Made by a program: the position numbers and the translations under genes. From Subtercola vilae (GTDB lineage: Bacteria > Actinomycetota > Actinomycetes > Actinomycetales > Microbacteriaceae): a stretch of 64,000 nt of DNA. The stretch lies in contig NZ_QYRT01000005.1 of assembly GCF_004923255.1 (NCBI RefSeq), forward strand, positions 108,212 through 172,211, written 5' to 3'. The stretch's first letter is position 1. Each line of letters starts with the position of its first letter. Positions 9,829 to 18,655 of the stretch are shown here, piece by piece. The notes below the pieces were generated by a model, which was given only the letters and a program-made list of their open reading frames with translations, made no database searches and was not told the DNA's origin.

Positions 9829-11216
9829 GCGGTCACCACCTGTGAGAAGGCGTCTGCGTCGAGAGCCCCGACGGCGGCGATCGACAGCGGTCGAGCGACG
9901 ATCAGCTGCGCGAGGTGCTGCACGTCGGCCGTGGTGACCGCGTCGAGGCGGCGGAGCCCCTCGTCGAGGTCGGCGAACTCACCTGTGGTGATCTCTGACC
10001 GGCCGAGGCGCGACATACGGGTGTCGGAGTCTTCGAGCGCGAGCGCGGCCGAGCCCGAGAGCTGCCCGCGGGCGCGCGCGAGTTCGAGGTCGGTGATGCC
10101 GTCGAGTGCGAGCCGGCTGAACTCGGCGACGAGTAGGTCGGCGACGCGACCCGCGTTCTTCGGCGAGCATCCGGCGTACATGCCGAACACCCCCGCGTCA
10201 GAGTATCCCGACGCGAACGAGTACACCGAGTAGGCCAACCCGCGCTTCTCGCGCACCTCTTGGAACAGGCGCGACGACATGCCGCCGCCCAGCACCGAGT
10301 TCATCACGCTGAGGGCTGATCGGCGGTCGTCTGAGGCGACGAAGCCCGGGTAGCCGATCATCAGCACGGCCTGCTCGTTGGGGCGGGTCGTGAGCGAGAG
10401 GGCCGAGCCACGGGTCACCGTGGCCGAGTCGGCACCGCGGCGTTCGACGGGGCGGGCGGGCACCGAGAGATCCCACCCGGCGCTCTCGACGGCAGCTACC
10501 ACCAGCCCGACGAGCTCGTCGTGGTCGACGGCACCGGCCACAGTCACGACCAGGTCGTTCGGGCGGTAGTTCGCGAGGTAGTGCTGCCATACGGCGTCAC
10601 GGGTGACCGCGCGAATCGTGTCATTGCTGCCACCGACGGGCCGGCCAAGTGGATGCTCGCCCAGCACCGCCTCGAACAACCTCTCACCCACCACATCGTT
10701 CGGGTCGTCGTCGGCCATCGCCAGTTCTTCGAGAATGACGCCGCGCTCGTTCTCGAACTCGGTCTCGTCAAGAACAGACGAGGTGAACATGTCGGCCAGC
10801 ACTGCCACAGCCATGGGCAGGTCACTGTCCTGGATCTTGGCGTAGTAGCAGGTGTACTCCTTGCCGGTGAGCGCGTTGTGCTCGCCGCCGACCTCGTCGA
10901 AGGCCACCGCAATGTCGAGGGCGCTGCGCTTCGGCGTGCCCTTGAACAGCAGGTGTTCGAGAAAGTGCGTGGAGCCGAACCGCGACGGCAGTGCGTCGAC
11001 GAACGTGGCGCCCGAGCCTCGAGCAGCTTCGGCACCGAGCTCATCTCGCGAACCCACCGCCACCCAGAACCCGATGGTGGCGCTGCGGGCACCCGGTACC
11101 CGCTCACTCAGGATGCGCACCCCGCTGGGGAGCACCGATCGCCTGACCAGGGCCTCCCCCGACGCGGTCAGAGAGAGTTCGGGCAGGTCAAGTGGGAGAG
11201 CAACAGCACCGTTCAT
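9825..11216 (-). CDS. M16 family zinc metallopeptidase (insulinase-like)
   Basis: A 463-residue, single-chain M16B peptidase with the inverted zinc motif HFLEH at residues 84-88 and a downstream glutamate ligand in the ERGVILEEL segment. The C-terminal half contains the inactive-domain landmark GGGMSSRLFQEVREKRGLAY (R and Y substrate-binding). Compared with the usual VGSRDE-to-HFLEH distance there is an insertion of about 18 residues (61-80). I take ATG 11216 as the start because the reading above it is an unlikely Pro-rich stretch; TAGGGT lies 8 bp upstream. In actinobacteria such genes often sit near pnp, as here (4 kb away). It is the first gene of the operon with the phosphatase. Confidence 0.9.
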   Translation of the reverse strand: MNGAVALPLDLPELSLTASGEALVRRSVLPSGVRILSERVPGARSATIGFWVAVGSRDELGAEAARGSGATFVDALPSRFGSTHFLEHLLFKGTPKRSALDIAVAFDEVGGEHNALTGKEYTCYYAKIQDSDLPMAVAVLADMFTSSVLDETEFENERGVILEELAMADDDPNDVVGERLFEAVLGEHPLGRPVGGSNDTIRAVTRDAVWQHYLANYRPNDLVVTVAGAVDHDELVGLVVAAVESAGWDLSVPARPVERRGADSATVTRGSALSLTTRPNEQAVLMIGYPGFVASDDRRSALSVMNSVLGGGMSSRLFQEVREKRGLAYSVYSFASGYSDAGVFGMYAGCSPKNAGRVADLLVAEFSRLALDGITDLELARARGQLSGSAALALEDSDTRMSRLGRSEITTGEFADLDEGLRRLDAVTTADVQHLAQLIVARPLSIAAVGALDADAFSQVVTA

Positions 11217-11295
11217 CGTTGCCCACCCTAGCCGATGGGGCTGACGGTGCCCCGGAGGGCGCGGCGCGGGTGGCGTCGCAGCGGGAGGGATGGAC

Positions 11296-12288
11296 TCAGG
11301 GCCGGGCATCCGCTATGTCGCGTGCTTTCATCACACTGACGTTGTGGGCCGGCCTCATGCCGAGAACGATCTTGCCTCTGGCGTGGTGTTTCTCGAGGTC
11401 GTCGAAGGCCTGACGCACGAGATGAATGGGGTAGTAGCCCGAGATCAGAACGGTCAGGCTGTGTTCGGCCGTCATCTTGGTGAGTTTCTCAAGCACCTGG
11501 GTGTTGTGCCGGGCCAGCTCGGCGTCGGGGGTGATGGCCGCCAGTTCGATGATCTTGCGGTCATTGCTCGAGCGGAAGCGGCTGCTGTCGACGCCGAGTT
11601 TGTCGGCGATCTCGCTGCCGTCCTGCCCGAAGTTGTCGATGTACGCTGCCACCCCGTCGGGCGCGAGCTTCTCGATACGCTCGACGATGCCGTCGCCGTA
11701 GATGACCGGCTTCACGCCGAGCTGTCGCAGGTAGTCGAAATTGCGCTCACCGCAGGTGCCGATGACGTTCGCTCCGCGCGCCTTTGCCAGCTGTACCTCC
11801 ATGCTGCCCACACCGCCCGCGGCGGCCGATACGACCACGGTCTCACCCTCTGAGACGTGCACCGCGTCGATCAGCTCGTGAGCCGCCAGACCCGCGAGGA
11901 AAAGCGCACCCGCGACTTCCCACGCCAGCTGGCGGGGCTTCTCCACCAGATTGTCTGCCGACACGACCACGTGGTAGGCCTGCGAGCTCATGCGGGCGTG
12001 CCCCAGAACCTCGGAGTTGCGGCGGAACTTGGTCACGCCCTCCCCCACCTCGAGCACGATGCCAGCGAAGTCGCTGCCCTGCGTCTGCGGGTTCGCCGTG
12101 GCGACCTCGTCAGCGAAGAGCCCTCGCCGAATATAGGCTTCGATGTGGTTGATGCCGGCCACGAGAACCTCGACGAGAACTTCGCCTGGGCCCGGGTGCG
12201 GCATCGCGGTCTCGACCAGGTCAAGAACCTCGACCCCGCCGAACTCCGAGAACTGGACTGACTTCGTTGTTGCAGCAATGCGGCTCAT
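11296..12288 (-). CDS. Zinc-independent medium-chain NADP-dependent oxidoreductase (quinone oxidoreductase type)
   Basis: The 330-residue protein has a GroES-like N-terminal domain (MPHPGPGEVLVEV...GINHIEAYIRRG) and a Rossmann domain with the motif AAAGGVGSMEVQLAK near residues 155-170. Zinc-ligand cysteines are absent, placing it with the quinone oxidoreductase/zeta-crystallin branch that reduces quinones or enones with NADPH. The start is ATG at 12288, with AGAAGG 7 bp upstream. The gene appears monocistronic. The physiological substrate is unknown. Confidence 0.88.
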   Translation of the reverse strand: MSRIAATTKSVQFSEFGGVEVLDLVETAMPHPGPGEVLVEVLVAGINHIEAYIRRGLFADEVATANPQTQGSDFAGIVLEVGEGVTKFRRNSEVLGHARMSSQAYHVVVSADNLVEKPRQLAWEVAGALFLAGLAAHELIDAVHVSEGETVVVSAAAGGVGSMEVQLAKARGANVIGTCGERNFDYLRQLGVKPVIYGDGIVERIEKLAPDGVAAYIDNFGQDGSEIADKLGVDSSRFRSSNDRKIIELAAITPDAELARHNTQVLEKLTKMTAEHSLTVLISGYYPIHLVRQAFDDLEKHHARGKIVLGMRPAHNVSVMKARDIADARP

Positions 12289-12388
12289 GGGATGCCTTCT
12301 CTCTCATCCTGATCATGCCGCCGCCGTTGCCTCACAACAAGGCTCTGGCCGATGTCCGTCGCCCAGCGGCCCGCGTGGTACAAGCCCA

Positions 12389-12910
12389 TTACCCGGGCGG
12401 CAGCACAAAAACAGCGTAGGCACGGCGGAGCCAACACCACTCGGTGCTGTGGGCGATCATCGCGTACCCCTGCCACGCGCCGTACCCTTCGGCACTGAAC
12501 CCCGAAAGCAGTTCCACGGTGCGCGTTCTGGCGAGCAGCGACCCGCCCTCGCCGGTGCCCCACACAACCTCAGGCGGCACATCGGCGCACAATGCGTCGA
12601 AGACCCGTTCGGAGCGCACGAATGCGGGCTCCGCGAAGGCTGCCTCGGTGGCCTGATCGACACGTGCAGCGCCAAAACGCTCGACGAGCCGTTCGCGCAC
12701 CCGCCACCACACCCGGTCGACATCAGACTCGTGCGGTTCGCCTGCGCACGAGCGGTCAGCTGTGCACCGGGCAAACAGCCTCGCGTCGGCCAGAGCGCCG
12801 CCGAATGGCGATGCTGACCACTCGACGTACCGGGGAAAGGCAATTTCGGCAGCGGTGCATGCCAGCCGCAGCCCCTCCATTGCCCGAATACGCTCACGCT
12901 CGTGATTCAC
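12389..12910 (-). CDS. Conserved hypothetical protein
   Basis: I do not recognise this 173-residue protein. It is cytosolic, with no signal or membrane helix, rich in Trp, Arg and Cys (including a C-x(5)-C near residue 49), and mainly helical in appearance. Codon use resembles its neighbours, so it looks like a genuine resident gene. The GTG start at 12910 is supported by a TAAACT -10 box exactly 6 bp upstream. It lies after pnp and a long hairpin, so it is probably transcribed alone. No function is proposed. Confidence 0.7.
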   Translation of the reverse strand: MNHERERIRAMEGLRLACTAAEIAFPRYVEWSASPFGGALADARLFARCTADRSCAGEPHESDVDRVWWRVRERLVERFGAARVDQATEAAFAEPAFVRSERVFDALCADVPPEVVWGTGEGGSLLARTRTVELLSGFSAEGYGAWQGYAMIAHSTEWCWLRRAYAVFVLPPG

Positions 12911-12916
12911 TGGGTG

Positions 12917-12922
12917 AGTTTA
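12917..12922 (-). promoter_or_regulatory. -10 box of the hypothetical gene at 12389-12910
   Basis: TAAACT on the minus strand, exactly 6 bp before the GTG start; a leaderless promoter is predicted. Confidence 0.55.
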
Positions 12923-12955
12923 CCTCGGCATCAGGTGGGCAGACCCGGGGAACGA

Positions 12956-13004
12956 CGGATGCCCGCCACCACTTCTCGCAGGCGAGGAGGGTGACGGGCA
13001 TCCG
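12956..13004 (-). terminator. Long hairpin downstream of pnp
   Basis: Arms 12956-12970 and 12989-13004 pair over about 15 bp with one G-T wobble, and an inner CTCGC/GCGAG stem extends the structure. It lies 72 bp after the pnp stop and most likely ends the pnp transcript. Both arms contain the 9-mer CGGATGCCC/GGGCATCCG that is over-represented in this window. Confidence 0.7.
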
Positions 13005-13075
13005 GTGCCGCAGGACGCTGGGCGTCGGCGCGGCGGGTGGTACGTGCGCTGCGATCGTGCTGCAGCGCGAGGTGA

Positions 13076-15379
13076 CTAGCCTTCGGCGGGAGCCGAGGGG
13101 CCCTCGCTGTGGGCGGCGGAACCCTCGGTGTCGGCAGAGACGGCAACAAGGTTATTGTCGAGCTCGGCCTCGTCGATCACCGGAGCGAGCGACAGCTTTC
13201 CGCGATCGTCGATCTTGGTGATCTCGACCTGGATCTTCTGGCCGACGCCGAGCACGTCTTCGACGTTCTCGACACGCTTGCCACCGGCGAGCTTACGAAC
13301 CTCGCTGATGTGCAGCAGGCCGTCTTTGCCGGGCATGAGCGAGACGAACGCGCCGAAGGTGGCGATCTTGACGACCGTACCCAGGAAGCGCTCGCCGACC
13401 TCGGGGTTGAGGGGGTTCGCGATGGCGTTGACCGCCATGCGAGCGGCCTCAGCCGAGGGGCCATCAACCGCACCGATGTAGACGGTACCGTCGTCTTCGA
13501 TCGAGATGTCGGCGCCGGTGTCGTCTTGGATCTGGTTGATGGTCTTGCCCTTCGGCCCGATCAGCTCACCGATCTTGTCGACGGGGATCTGCACCGAGAT
13601 GACGCGAGGCGCGGTGGGCGCCATCTCGTCGGGGGTGGAGATCGCAGCGTTCAGCACCTCGAGAATGGCGGTGCGGGCAGCCTTGGCCTGGCCGAGCGCG
13701 CCATCGAGCACCGACGTGGGAATACCGTCGAGCTTGGTGTCGAGCTGGATGGCCGTGATGAACTCACTCGTACCGGCGACCTTGAAGTCCATGTCGCCGA
13801 GCGCGTCTTCTGCACCGAGGATGTCGGTGAGGGCCGCGTAACGCGTCTCCCCGTCGACCTCGTCGGAGACAAGACCCATGGCGATACCGGCGACGGGAGC
13901 GCGCAGCGGCACACCGGCGTTCAGCAGCGACAGGGTGGATGCACAGACTGAACCCATCGAGGTGGAGCCGTTCGACCCGAGGGCCTCTGACACCTGGCGG
14001 ATGGCGTACGGAAAGTCTTCACGCGACGGCAGCACCGGCACGAGGGCGCGCTCGGCGAGGAAGCCGTGCCCGATCTCGCGACGCTTCGGGGTACCCACGC
14101 GGCCGGTCTCACCGGTCGAGTAGGGCGGGAAGTTGTAGTGGTGCATGTACCGCTTCTTGGTGACGGGGCTCAGCGAGTCGATCTGCTGCTCCATCTTCAG
14201 CATGTTCAGCGTGGTGACGCCCAGGATCTGGGTCTCGCCGCGCTGGAAGATAGCCGAACCGTGCACGCGGGGAATGACCTCGACCTCGGCATCGAGCGGG
14301 CGGATGTCGCTGAGACCACGGCCGTCGATGCGGATTCCGTCGCGGAGGATACGGCCGCGAACGACCACCTTCGTGACCGATTTGTATGCAGCCGAGAACT
14401 CGGAGAGCACGATGGCGTCGAGCGTTCCGGCCTCAACCTTGGCTGTGATGGCCTCTTTCACGCGAGCCTTGAGCGCGTCGTCGGCGTCTTGGCGCTCGAT
14501 CTTGTCGGCGATCTGGTAGATGGCGACGAGCTCGTCGTAGCTGAGCTCGGCGACCGCGTCGTACGAGGCCTTCGAGTACGGCAGGAACACGGGGTACTCG
14601 GCAACCGGCTTCGCGGCCTGCGTCGCAAGTGAGGCCTGGGCCTCGACGAGCTGCTTGATGAACGGCTTCGACGCCTGCAAGCCCTGGCTGACAACAGCCT
14701 CGTCGGGCTTGGTGGCGCCGGCCTGGATCAGGTTCCAGCTGTGCTCGGTGGCCTCAGCTTCGACCATCATGATGGCGACGTCGGTCTGGCCGTTCTTGTC
14801 GGTCACAACGCGACCGGCGACGACGATGTCGAAGACGGCCTCCTGCAGCTGGGCGGCGTTCGGGAATGCAACCCACTGCGAGCCGATGAGCGCGAGGCGC
14901 ACGGCACCGATGGGGCCCGAGAACGGAACGCCCGAGATCTGGCTCGACGCGGATGCCGCGTTGATGGCCAGTGCGTCGTAGAACTCGCCAGGAGCGATCG
15001 ACAGCACGGTGATGACGACCTGAACCTCGTTGCGGAGGCCGGTGACGAACGACGGGCGCAGCGGCCGGTCGATCAGACGGCAGACCAGGATGGCCTCGGT
15101 CGAGGGGCGGCCTTCGCGGCGGAAGAACGAGCCGGGGATCTTGCCCGCAGCATACGAACGCTCTTCGACGTCGATGGTGAGGGGGAAGAAGTCGAAGTTG
15201 TCTTTCGGGTGCTTCGAGACGCTTGTGGCGCTCAGCAGCATGGTTTCTTCATCGAGGTACGCAGCGACAGCGCCCTGAGCCTGCTGCGCGAGGCGGCCGG
15301 TCTCGAAGCGAATCGTGCGGGTGCCGAATGAACCGTTGTCAAGAACGGCTTCGGCGAATTTGATTTCTGGACCCTCCAT
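13076..15379 (-). CDS. pnp: Polyribonucleotide nucleotidyltransferase (PNPase)
   Basis: PNPase is the phosphorolytic 3'-5' exoribonuclease of the degradosome; it also synthesises RNA tails in actinobacteria. The 767-residue chain shows two RNase PH domains (the second with the [13 protein letters not shown] and VSDEVDGE motifs), the helical linker, a KH domain ([12 protein letters not shown], GxxG loop intact) and a C-terminal S1 domain ([20 protein letters not shown]), followed by a short acidic Ser/Ala-rich tail. The start is ATG at 15379, with AAGGAG 9 bp upstream; a longer reading to 15511 would consume the structured leader. The usual upstream partner rpsO is present, but 2.6 kb away and separated by a pseudogene. 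Confidence 0.98.
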   Translation of the reverse strand: MEGPEIKFAEAVLDNGSFGTRTIRFETGRLAQQAQGAVAAYLDEETMLLSATSVSKHPKDNFDFFPLTIDVEERSYAAGKIPGSFFRREGRPSTEAILVCRLIDRPLRPSFVTGLRNEVQVVITVLSIAPGEFYDALAINAASASSQISGVPFSGPIGAVRLALIGSQWVAFPNAAQLQEAVFDIVVAGRVVTDKNGQTDVAIMMVEAEATEHSWNLIQAGATKPDEAVVSQGLQASKPFIKQLVEAQASLATQAAKPVAEYPVFLPYSKASYDAVAELSYDELVAIYQIADKIERQDADDALKARVKEAITAKVEAGTLDAIVLSEFSAAYKSVTKVVVRGRILRDGIRIDGRGLSDIRPLDAEVEVIPRVHGSAIFQRGETQILGVTTLNMLKMEQQIDSLSPVTKKRYMHHYNFPPYSTGETGRVGTPKRREIGHGFLAERALVPVLPSREDFPYAIRQVSEALGSNGSTSMGSVCASTLSLLNAGVPLRAPVAGIAMGLVSDEVDGETRYAALTDILGAEDALGDMDFKVAGTSEFITAIQLDTKLDGIPTSVLDGALGQAKAARTAILEVLNAAISTPDEMAPTAPRVISVQIPVDKIGELIGPKGKTINQIQDDTGADISIEDDGTVYIGAVDGPSAEAARMAVNAIANPLNPEVGERFLGTVVKIATFGAFVSLMPGKDGLLHISEVRKLAGGKRVENVEDVLGVGQKIQVEITKIDDRGKLSLAPVIDEAELDNNLVAVSADTEGSAAHSEGPSAPAEG

Positions 15380-15423
15380 ATGGGGGTTTCTCCTTATTGT
15401 GTTGTTCCGCACCATACCGGCGC

Positions 15424-15459
15424 GAAGAACGTCGTGTTCCCGTGTGGAACACGATCTTC
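15424..15459 (-). promoter_or_regulatory. Structured pnp 5' leader hairpin
   Basis: In the pnp leader a 9-bp stem (TCGTGTTCC/GGAACACGA, 5-nt loop) is extended by a 5-bp GAAGA/TCTTC stem across a 3-nt bulge. Autoregulatory hairpins cut by RNase III precede pnp in E. coli and Streptomyces, and a conserved Actino-pnp RNA motif has been described. This element is a plausible local version, but I could not match it to the consensus. Confidence 0.6.
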
Positions 15460-15579
15460 CTGGGAGCGGGGGAACAGCGAGACGCATACCAGCCCACTCC
15501 ATTTGTTGCAAGCTCAGTCTATCAGCGCGCGCGCCGCAGACCTAGGCAGCACGCCGGGAGCACCATATGGTTGCGCATT

Positions 15580-17202
15580 ATGAACAAAGCTCTGCGTCTG
15601 GGCATCGCTGCCGTCGCCTCCTCTCTCTTGCGGTCGCCGTCTTCGGCGGAGCCGCACCGTCGTTCGCGGTCACGTCGCCATCACCCGTTCCCACATCCCC
15701 AGGAGGTTCGCCGGTCGCACCGACGGGCGACTCCGCACTCGATCAGATGAACGCAGCGCACAACCACACGCTCGGGTCGACCCTTCCGACGTTCGAGCCG
15801 TCGGCCGCGGGCGGCAGGTCATCGGCCGAAGCGAGCATTCAGGCCGTGCCCGAGAATGCGACACCGGATGCCACAGCCAACGCCGTCTCGAGCACACACG
15901 TTCTCGGAATAGACATCAGCGGCTGGCAGCAGCTGAACTCCTCTGACCGGAACGCAGCGTGGGCTAACGGTGCCCGCTTCGTGTACATCAAGGCAACCGA
16001 GCAACGACTGCACCAGCAGTTCGTCCAGCAGCCAGTTCAGCAATGCCAAACAAGTGGGCATGGTGCGCGGTGCCTACCACTTCGCGAACACGTATGAGTC
16101 GACCGGTGCCGTGCAGGCCTCGTACTTCGTCACCCACGGCGGTACCTGGTCGAACGACGGCCAAACACTGCCACCGATGCTCGACATCGAGTACGACCCT
16201 TACACCTCCTCAGACGGCACCAACAGCTGCTACAGCCTCAGCCAGCCCGCGATGGTGGCCTGGATCACCAAGTTCTCGAACACTGTGCTCTCGCTCACCG
16301 GCACGCTGCCAGCCATCTACACCACCACCAACTGGTGGAACCTCTGCACCGGCGGCAACCGCAGTTTCGCCTCGAACTCGCTGTTGGTGGCCTACTGGGT
16401 CGACAATCTGTCGACCGGCGCCGGCCAGCTACCGGCCACCTGGAACACGTACTCGCTCTGGCAGTACGCCGATTCGGGCGTCTTCCTCGGTGACCAAGAC
16501 CTTGTTCAACGGTGACTACTCGTCACTGAACCTGTTCGCCTCGAACGGGGCAACGCCCACCGGCGGCACCTCACTCGACGCGAGATACATCACCGCGCTG
16601 TACGGCGACTACCTCGGTCGAGCGCCCTCGTCTGACGACATCAACTTCTGGGAGGCACGACTGGCGGCCGGCTACCCGCGCGGCTCGATCTCAGCCGGCT
16701 TCGTCGGCAGCGATGAGTACCGACTCGACCGCATCGACGCGGCGTACCAGAGCATTCTGGGCCGCGCCCCTGACCCAAGCGGCCGAGTGAACTGGCTGAA
16801 TACCATGCGCGCAGGCGTGATCACCACCGACGACATCGAGACCAGCCTGTACGCCTCGCAGGAGTACTTCTTGCAGCACTGCAGCACGGCAGCACCAACA
16901 CCGGATTTGTTGCATCGCTGTATCCAACTCTGCTGGGGCGCCAGTGTGGTGCGTCAGACTATAGCTTCTGGTCGAAGCTGGCTGCCCAGAACGGTCGCGA
17001 TTAGGTCATCGCATGCTTCTGGGATTCGACCGAGCCCATCACCGAGCGCGTGAACGCGATGTACAAGGTCTATCTGGGCCGCTCACTCGACCCGTCAGGC
17101 CTACAGACCTGGGTGAACCTCGCGCTGCAGATCGGTGACTCGGGGCTGCGAGCCGGCATCACGGGCAGCGACGAGTACTTCAACCGGGCCCAGACACGCT
17201 GA
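15580..17202 (+). pseudogene. Decayed secreted GH25 lysozyme with C-terminal DUF4214-like repeats
   Basis: The intact ancestor would be a secreted protein: signal peptide (MNKALRLGIAAVASS, continuing as LAVAVFGGAAPSFA in another frame), a Ser/Pro linker, a GH25 muramidase domain (VLGIDISGWQ, YIKATEG, MVRGAYHFAN, MLDIEYD, YTTTNWW, LWQYADSG) and three DUF4214-like repeats (YLGRAPSSDD, ILGRAPDPSG, YLGRSLDPSG). Reading it through needs four frame changes and one stop. There is one extra CT in a TCTCTCT run near 15620, two bases lost after 16001 (GAG|CAAC), one extra T near 16503, a frame change near 16880-16888, and TAG at 17002-17004 where Tyr is expected. The closing stop is TGA 17200-17202. 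GH25 enzymes cleave peptidoglycan, and DUF4214 repeats are often found on secreted or surface proteins. Confidence 0.85.
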
Positions 17203-17244
17203 GCGCGAGTCGGCTGCGTGCGGGTGTGGCCCGTGCCCGGCCGG

Positions 17245-17937
17245 CTACGGCGCGAGCAGGGGGCCGACGTCGACGGTGATGACGCGGCCCTTCGTGGTGG
17301 TACGGATGCCCACCGGCACGGTTCGGTACTGTTTCCGGTCGGCAAACGGCACCAGCTGGGCAGCGATGGCCTGGTCTGACTCCCGCGGCAGAAAGCCCGC
17401 ACGGTACAGGCGCTCCCCCACGAGAAGATCGACGGCGACGCGGTAGTCGCGGCCCATCCAGGCGGTGGCGCGCGGAACGAGCACTGCCACGAACTCGGGG
17501 CCGCCCCTCGCCAGCGCGGCTTCGATGCTGCCCTGGTGCCGCTGGGCATCCACGACCGGCAGCGTGCTGTCGTGGGCGGTGCTGTCGTGGGCGGTGCTGT
17601 CACGCGGCGCGCTGCCAGCCGCGGCGACCGGATGCCCGGGGGGCAGCAGCTCGGTCTCTTGCCTCAGAGCGAGCGAGCCCTCACCGTCGCGGCGCAGGCG
17701 AGGCACGAAGAACGGCAGCACCTCGAGGAGCGCGGCGAGCACCGCCGCGCTGAGCAGCAGCGTGAGGGCGATGGGACTCACGACCGCGATGTCGAGGCGC
17801 TGGAAGAGAGCGGCGACAATCGAGAAGCCGAGAACGGCGGCGACCAGGAACGGATCCCAGCGCCAGAGCGGCAGCTTCTGCCGGGGTGCGCGGCGCGGGC
17901 GCGAGAAGTCGCGGGCCGGCGGGAGGTTCGGTGACAT
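17245..17937 (-). CDS. Hypothetical membrane protein with an insert of DSTAH repeats
   Basis: The roughly 230-residue protein has a basic N-terminus, two hydrophobic helices (about residues 30-50 and 54-80), a charged linker and a C-terminal soluble domain ending in a beta-rich GRVITVDVGP segment. In the linker, near residues 113-126, a 15-bp direct repeat encodes DSTAHDSTAHDST. It is not assigned to a known family with confidence. It lies just downstream of rpsO, beyond the rpsO terminator, and ends against the pseudogene. ATG at 17937 is preferred over the ATG two codons earlier, but neither has a good ribosome site. Confidence 0.7.
   Translation of the reverse strand: MSPNLPPARDFSRPRRAPRQKLPLWRWDPFLVAAVLGFSIVAALFQRLDIAVVSPIALTLLLSAAVLAALLEVLPFFVPRLRRDGEGSLALRQETELLPPGHPVAAAGSAPRDSTAHDSTAHDSTLPVVDAQRHQGSIEAALARGGPEFVAVLVPRATAWMGRDYRVAVDLLVGERLYRAGFLPRESDQAIAAQLVPFADRKQYRTVPVGIRTTTKGRVITVDVGPLLAP
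17564..17601. repeat. 15-bp in-frame tandem repeat
   Basis: Two perfect copies of gtgctgtcgtgggcg (17564-17578, 17579-17593) plus a partial third encode the DSTAH repeats of the membrane protein on the minus strand. Confidence 0.9.
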
Positions 17938-17949
17938 GGTCATGGTGTG

Positions 17950-17983
17950 AAAATGGGCCGCTCCCCCGCAGGAGAACGGCCCA
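17950..17983 (-). terminator. Intrinsic terminator of rpsO
   Basis: On the minus strand TGGGCCG...CGGCCCA plus an inner CTCC/GGAG pairing forms a stem 18 bp after the rpsO stop, followed directly by TTTT. This is the clearest classical intrinsic terminator in the window. Confidence 0.85.
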
Positions 17984-18001
17984 CTCTGCCAAACAAAGCG
18001 A

Positions 18002-18271
18002 CTATCGGCGAAGGCCCAGGCGGGCGATCAGCGAGCGGTAACGCTCGATGTCGACGCTCTGCAGGTAGCCGAGGAGACGGCGACGCTGGCCGACCAGCAG
18101 CAACAGGCCACGACGTGAGTGGTGGTCGTGCTTGTGAAACTTCAGGTGCTCGGTCAAATCGAGGATTCGTGTGGTCAGCATTGCGACCTGAACCTCGGGA
18201 GAACCGGTGTCACCTGGGTGGGTGGCGTACTCGTCGATGATGGCTTTCTTGGCATCTGGCGTTAACGGCAT
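18002..18271 (-). CDS. rpsO: 30S ribosomal protein S15
   Basis: The 89-residue protein is the standard length of uS15, a primary 16S rRNA-binding protein of the small subunit platform. Hallmarks are [11 protein letters not shown] near residues 20-30, [20 protein letters not shown] in the middle and the C-terminal RRRLLGYLQ...[11 protein letters not shown]. The start is ATG 18271, with AGGGG 7 bases upstream. In most bacteria rpsO directly precedes pnp. Here the two share orientation but are separated by the rpsO terminator, a membrane protein gene and the lysozyme pseudogene, so they are not one operon. Confidence 0.98.
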   Translation of the reverse strand: MPLTPDAKKAIIDEYATHPGDTGSPEVQVAMLTTRILDLTEHLKFHKHDHHSRRGLLLLVGQRRRLLGYLQSVDIERYRSLIARLGLRR

Positions 18272-18328
18272 AGATGACCCCTATTCTCTTAGTTGCGCGG
18301 CGCTCGTCGCTGGGTGCGTGAGCTCTCT

Positions 18329-18655
18329 TTATCCGCGGCCGTTTGACGGCAACCTCGTGAGTTTAGCAGATTCTGTGAGCCGCAGGGCCTGGCGGGGGCA
18401 GAGGGCGATCGCATCGCGTGCTGCGGGCAGCAATGACCTCTGGACGGGAACGTTCGATCTCTCGGAGACGGGTCGGTTCAGGGCGAGCGGGTAGCCCCAC
18501 TCGTCGCGGCCCAGCAGCTCGGGCAGAAGTTCGGTGCAGAGCCCGCGGCCGTCGCAGAGAGTCCAGTCGATGTGGAGGACGGTCGGGTCAGCTGCGACAT
18601 CGGCCGCGGCGGCTGCGGCTGCGGCGTTCGGTCGGGGCGGGCGCGGGTCAGGCAC
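18329..18655 (-). CDS. Ferredoxin-like protein (3Fe-4S type spacing)
   Basis: A 108-residue protein starting at GTG 18655, overlapping the NuoF-like gene by 8 bp. After an alanine-rich N-terminus (eight Ala in a row near residue 12) come CDGRGLC and a late CPRQAL, a C-x(5)-C...CP arrangement of the single-cluster ferredoxins. The middle segment between the cysteine groups is longer than in ordinary small ferredoxins. It is the last gene of the redox operon and is the likely small electron carrier to or from the NuoF-like subunit. The redox partner is inferred from synteny only. Confidence 0.75.
   Translation of the reverse strand: MPDPRPPRPNAAAAAAAADVAADPTVLHIDWTLCDGRGLCTELLPELLGRDEWGYPLALNRPVSERSNVPVQRSLLPAARDAIALCPRQALRLTESAKLTRLPSNGRG

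Noticed and set aside
13076..18271. A single rpsO-pnp operon
   Set aside because: A clear intrinsic terminator after rpsO, a membrane protein gene and an oppositely oriented pseudogene separate the two.
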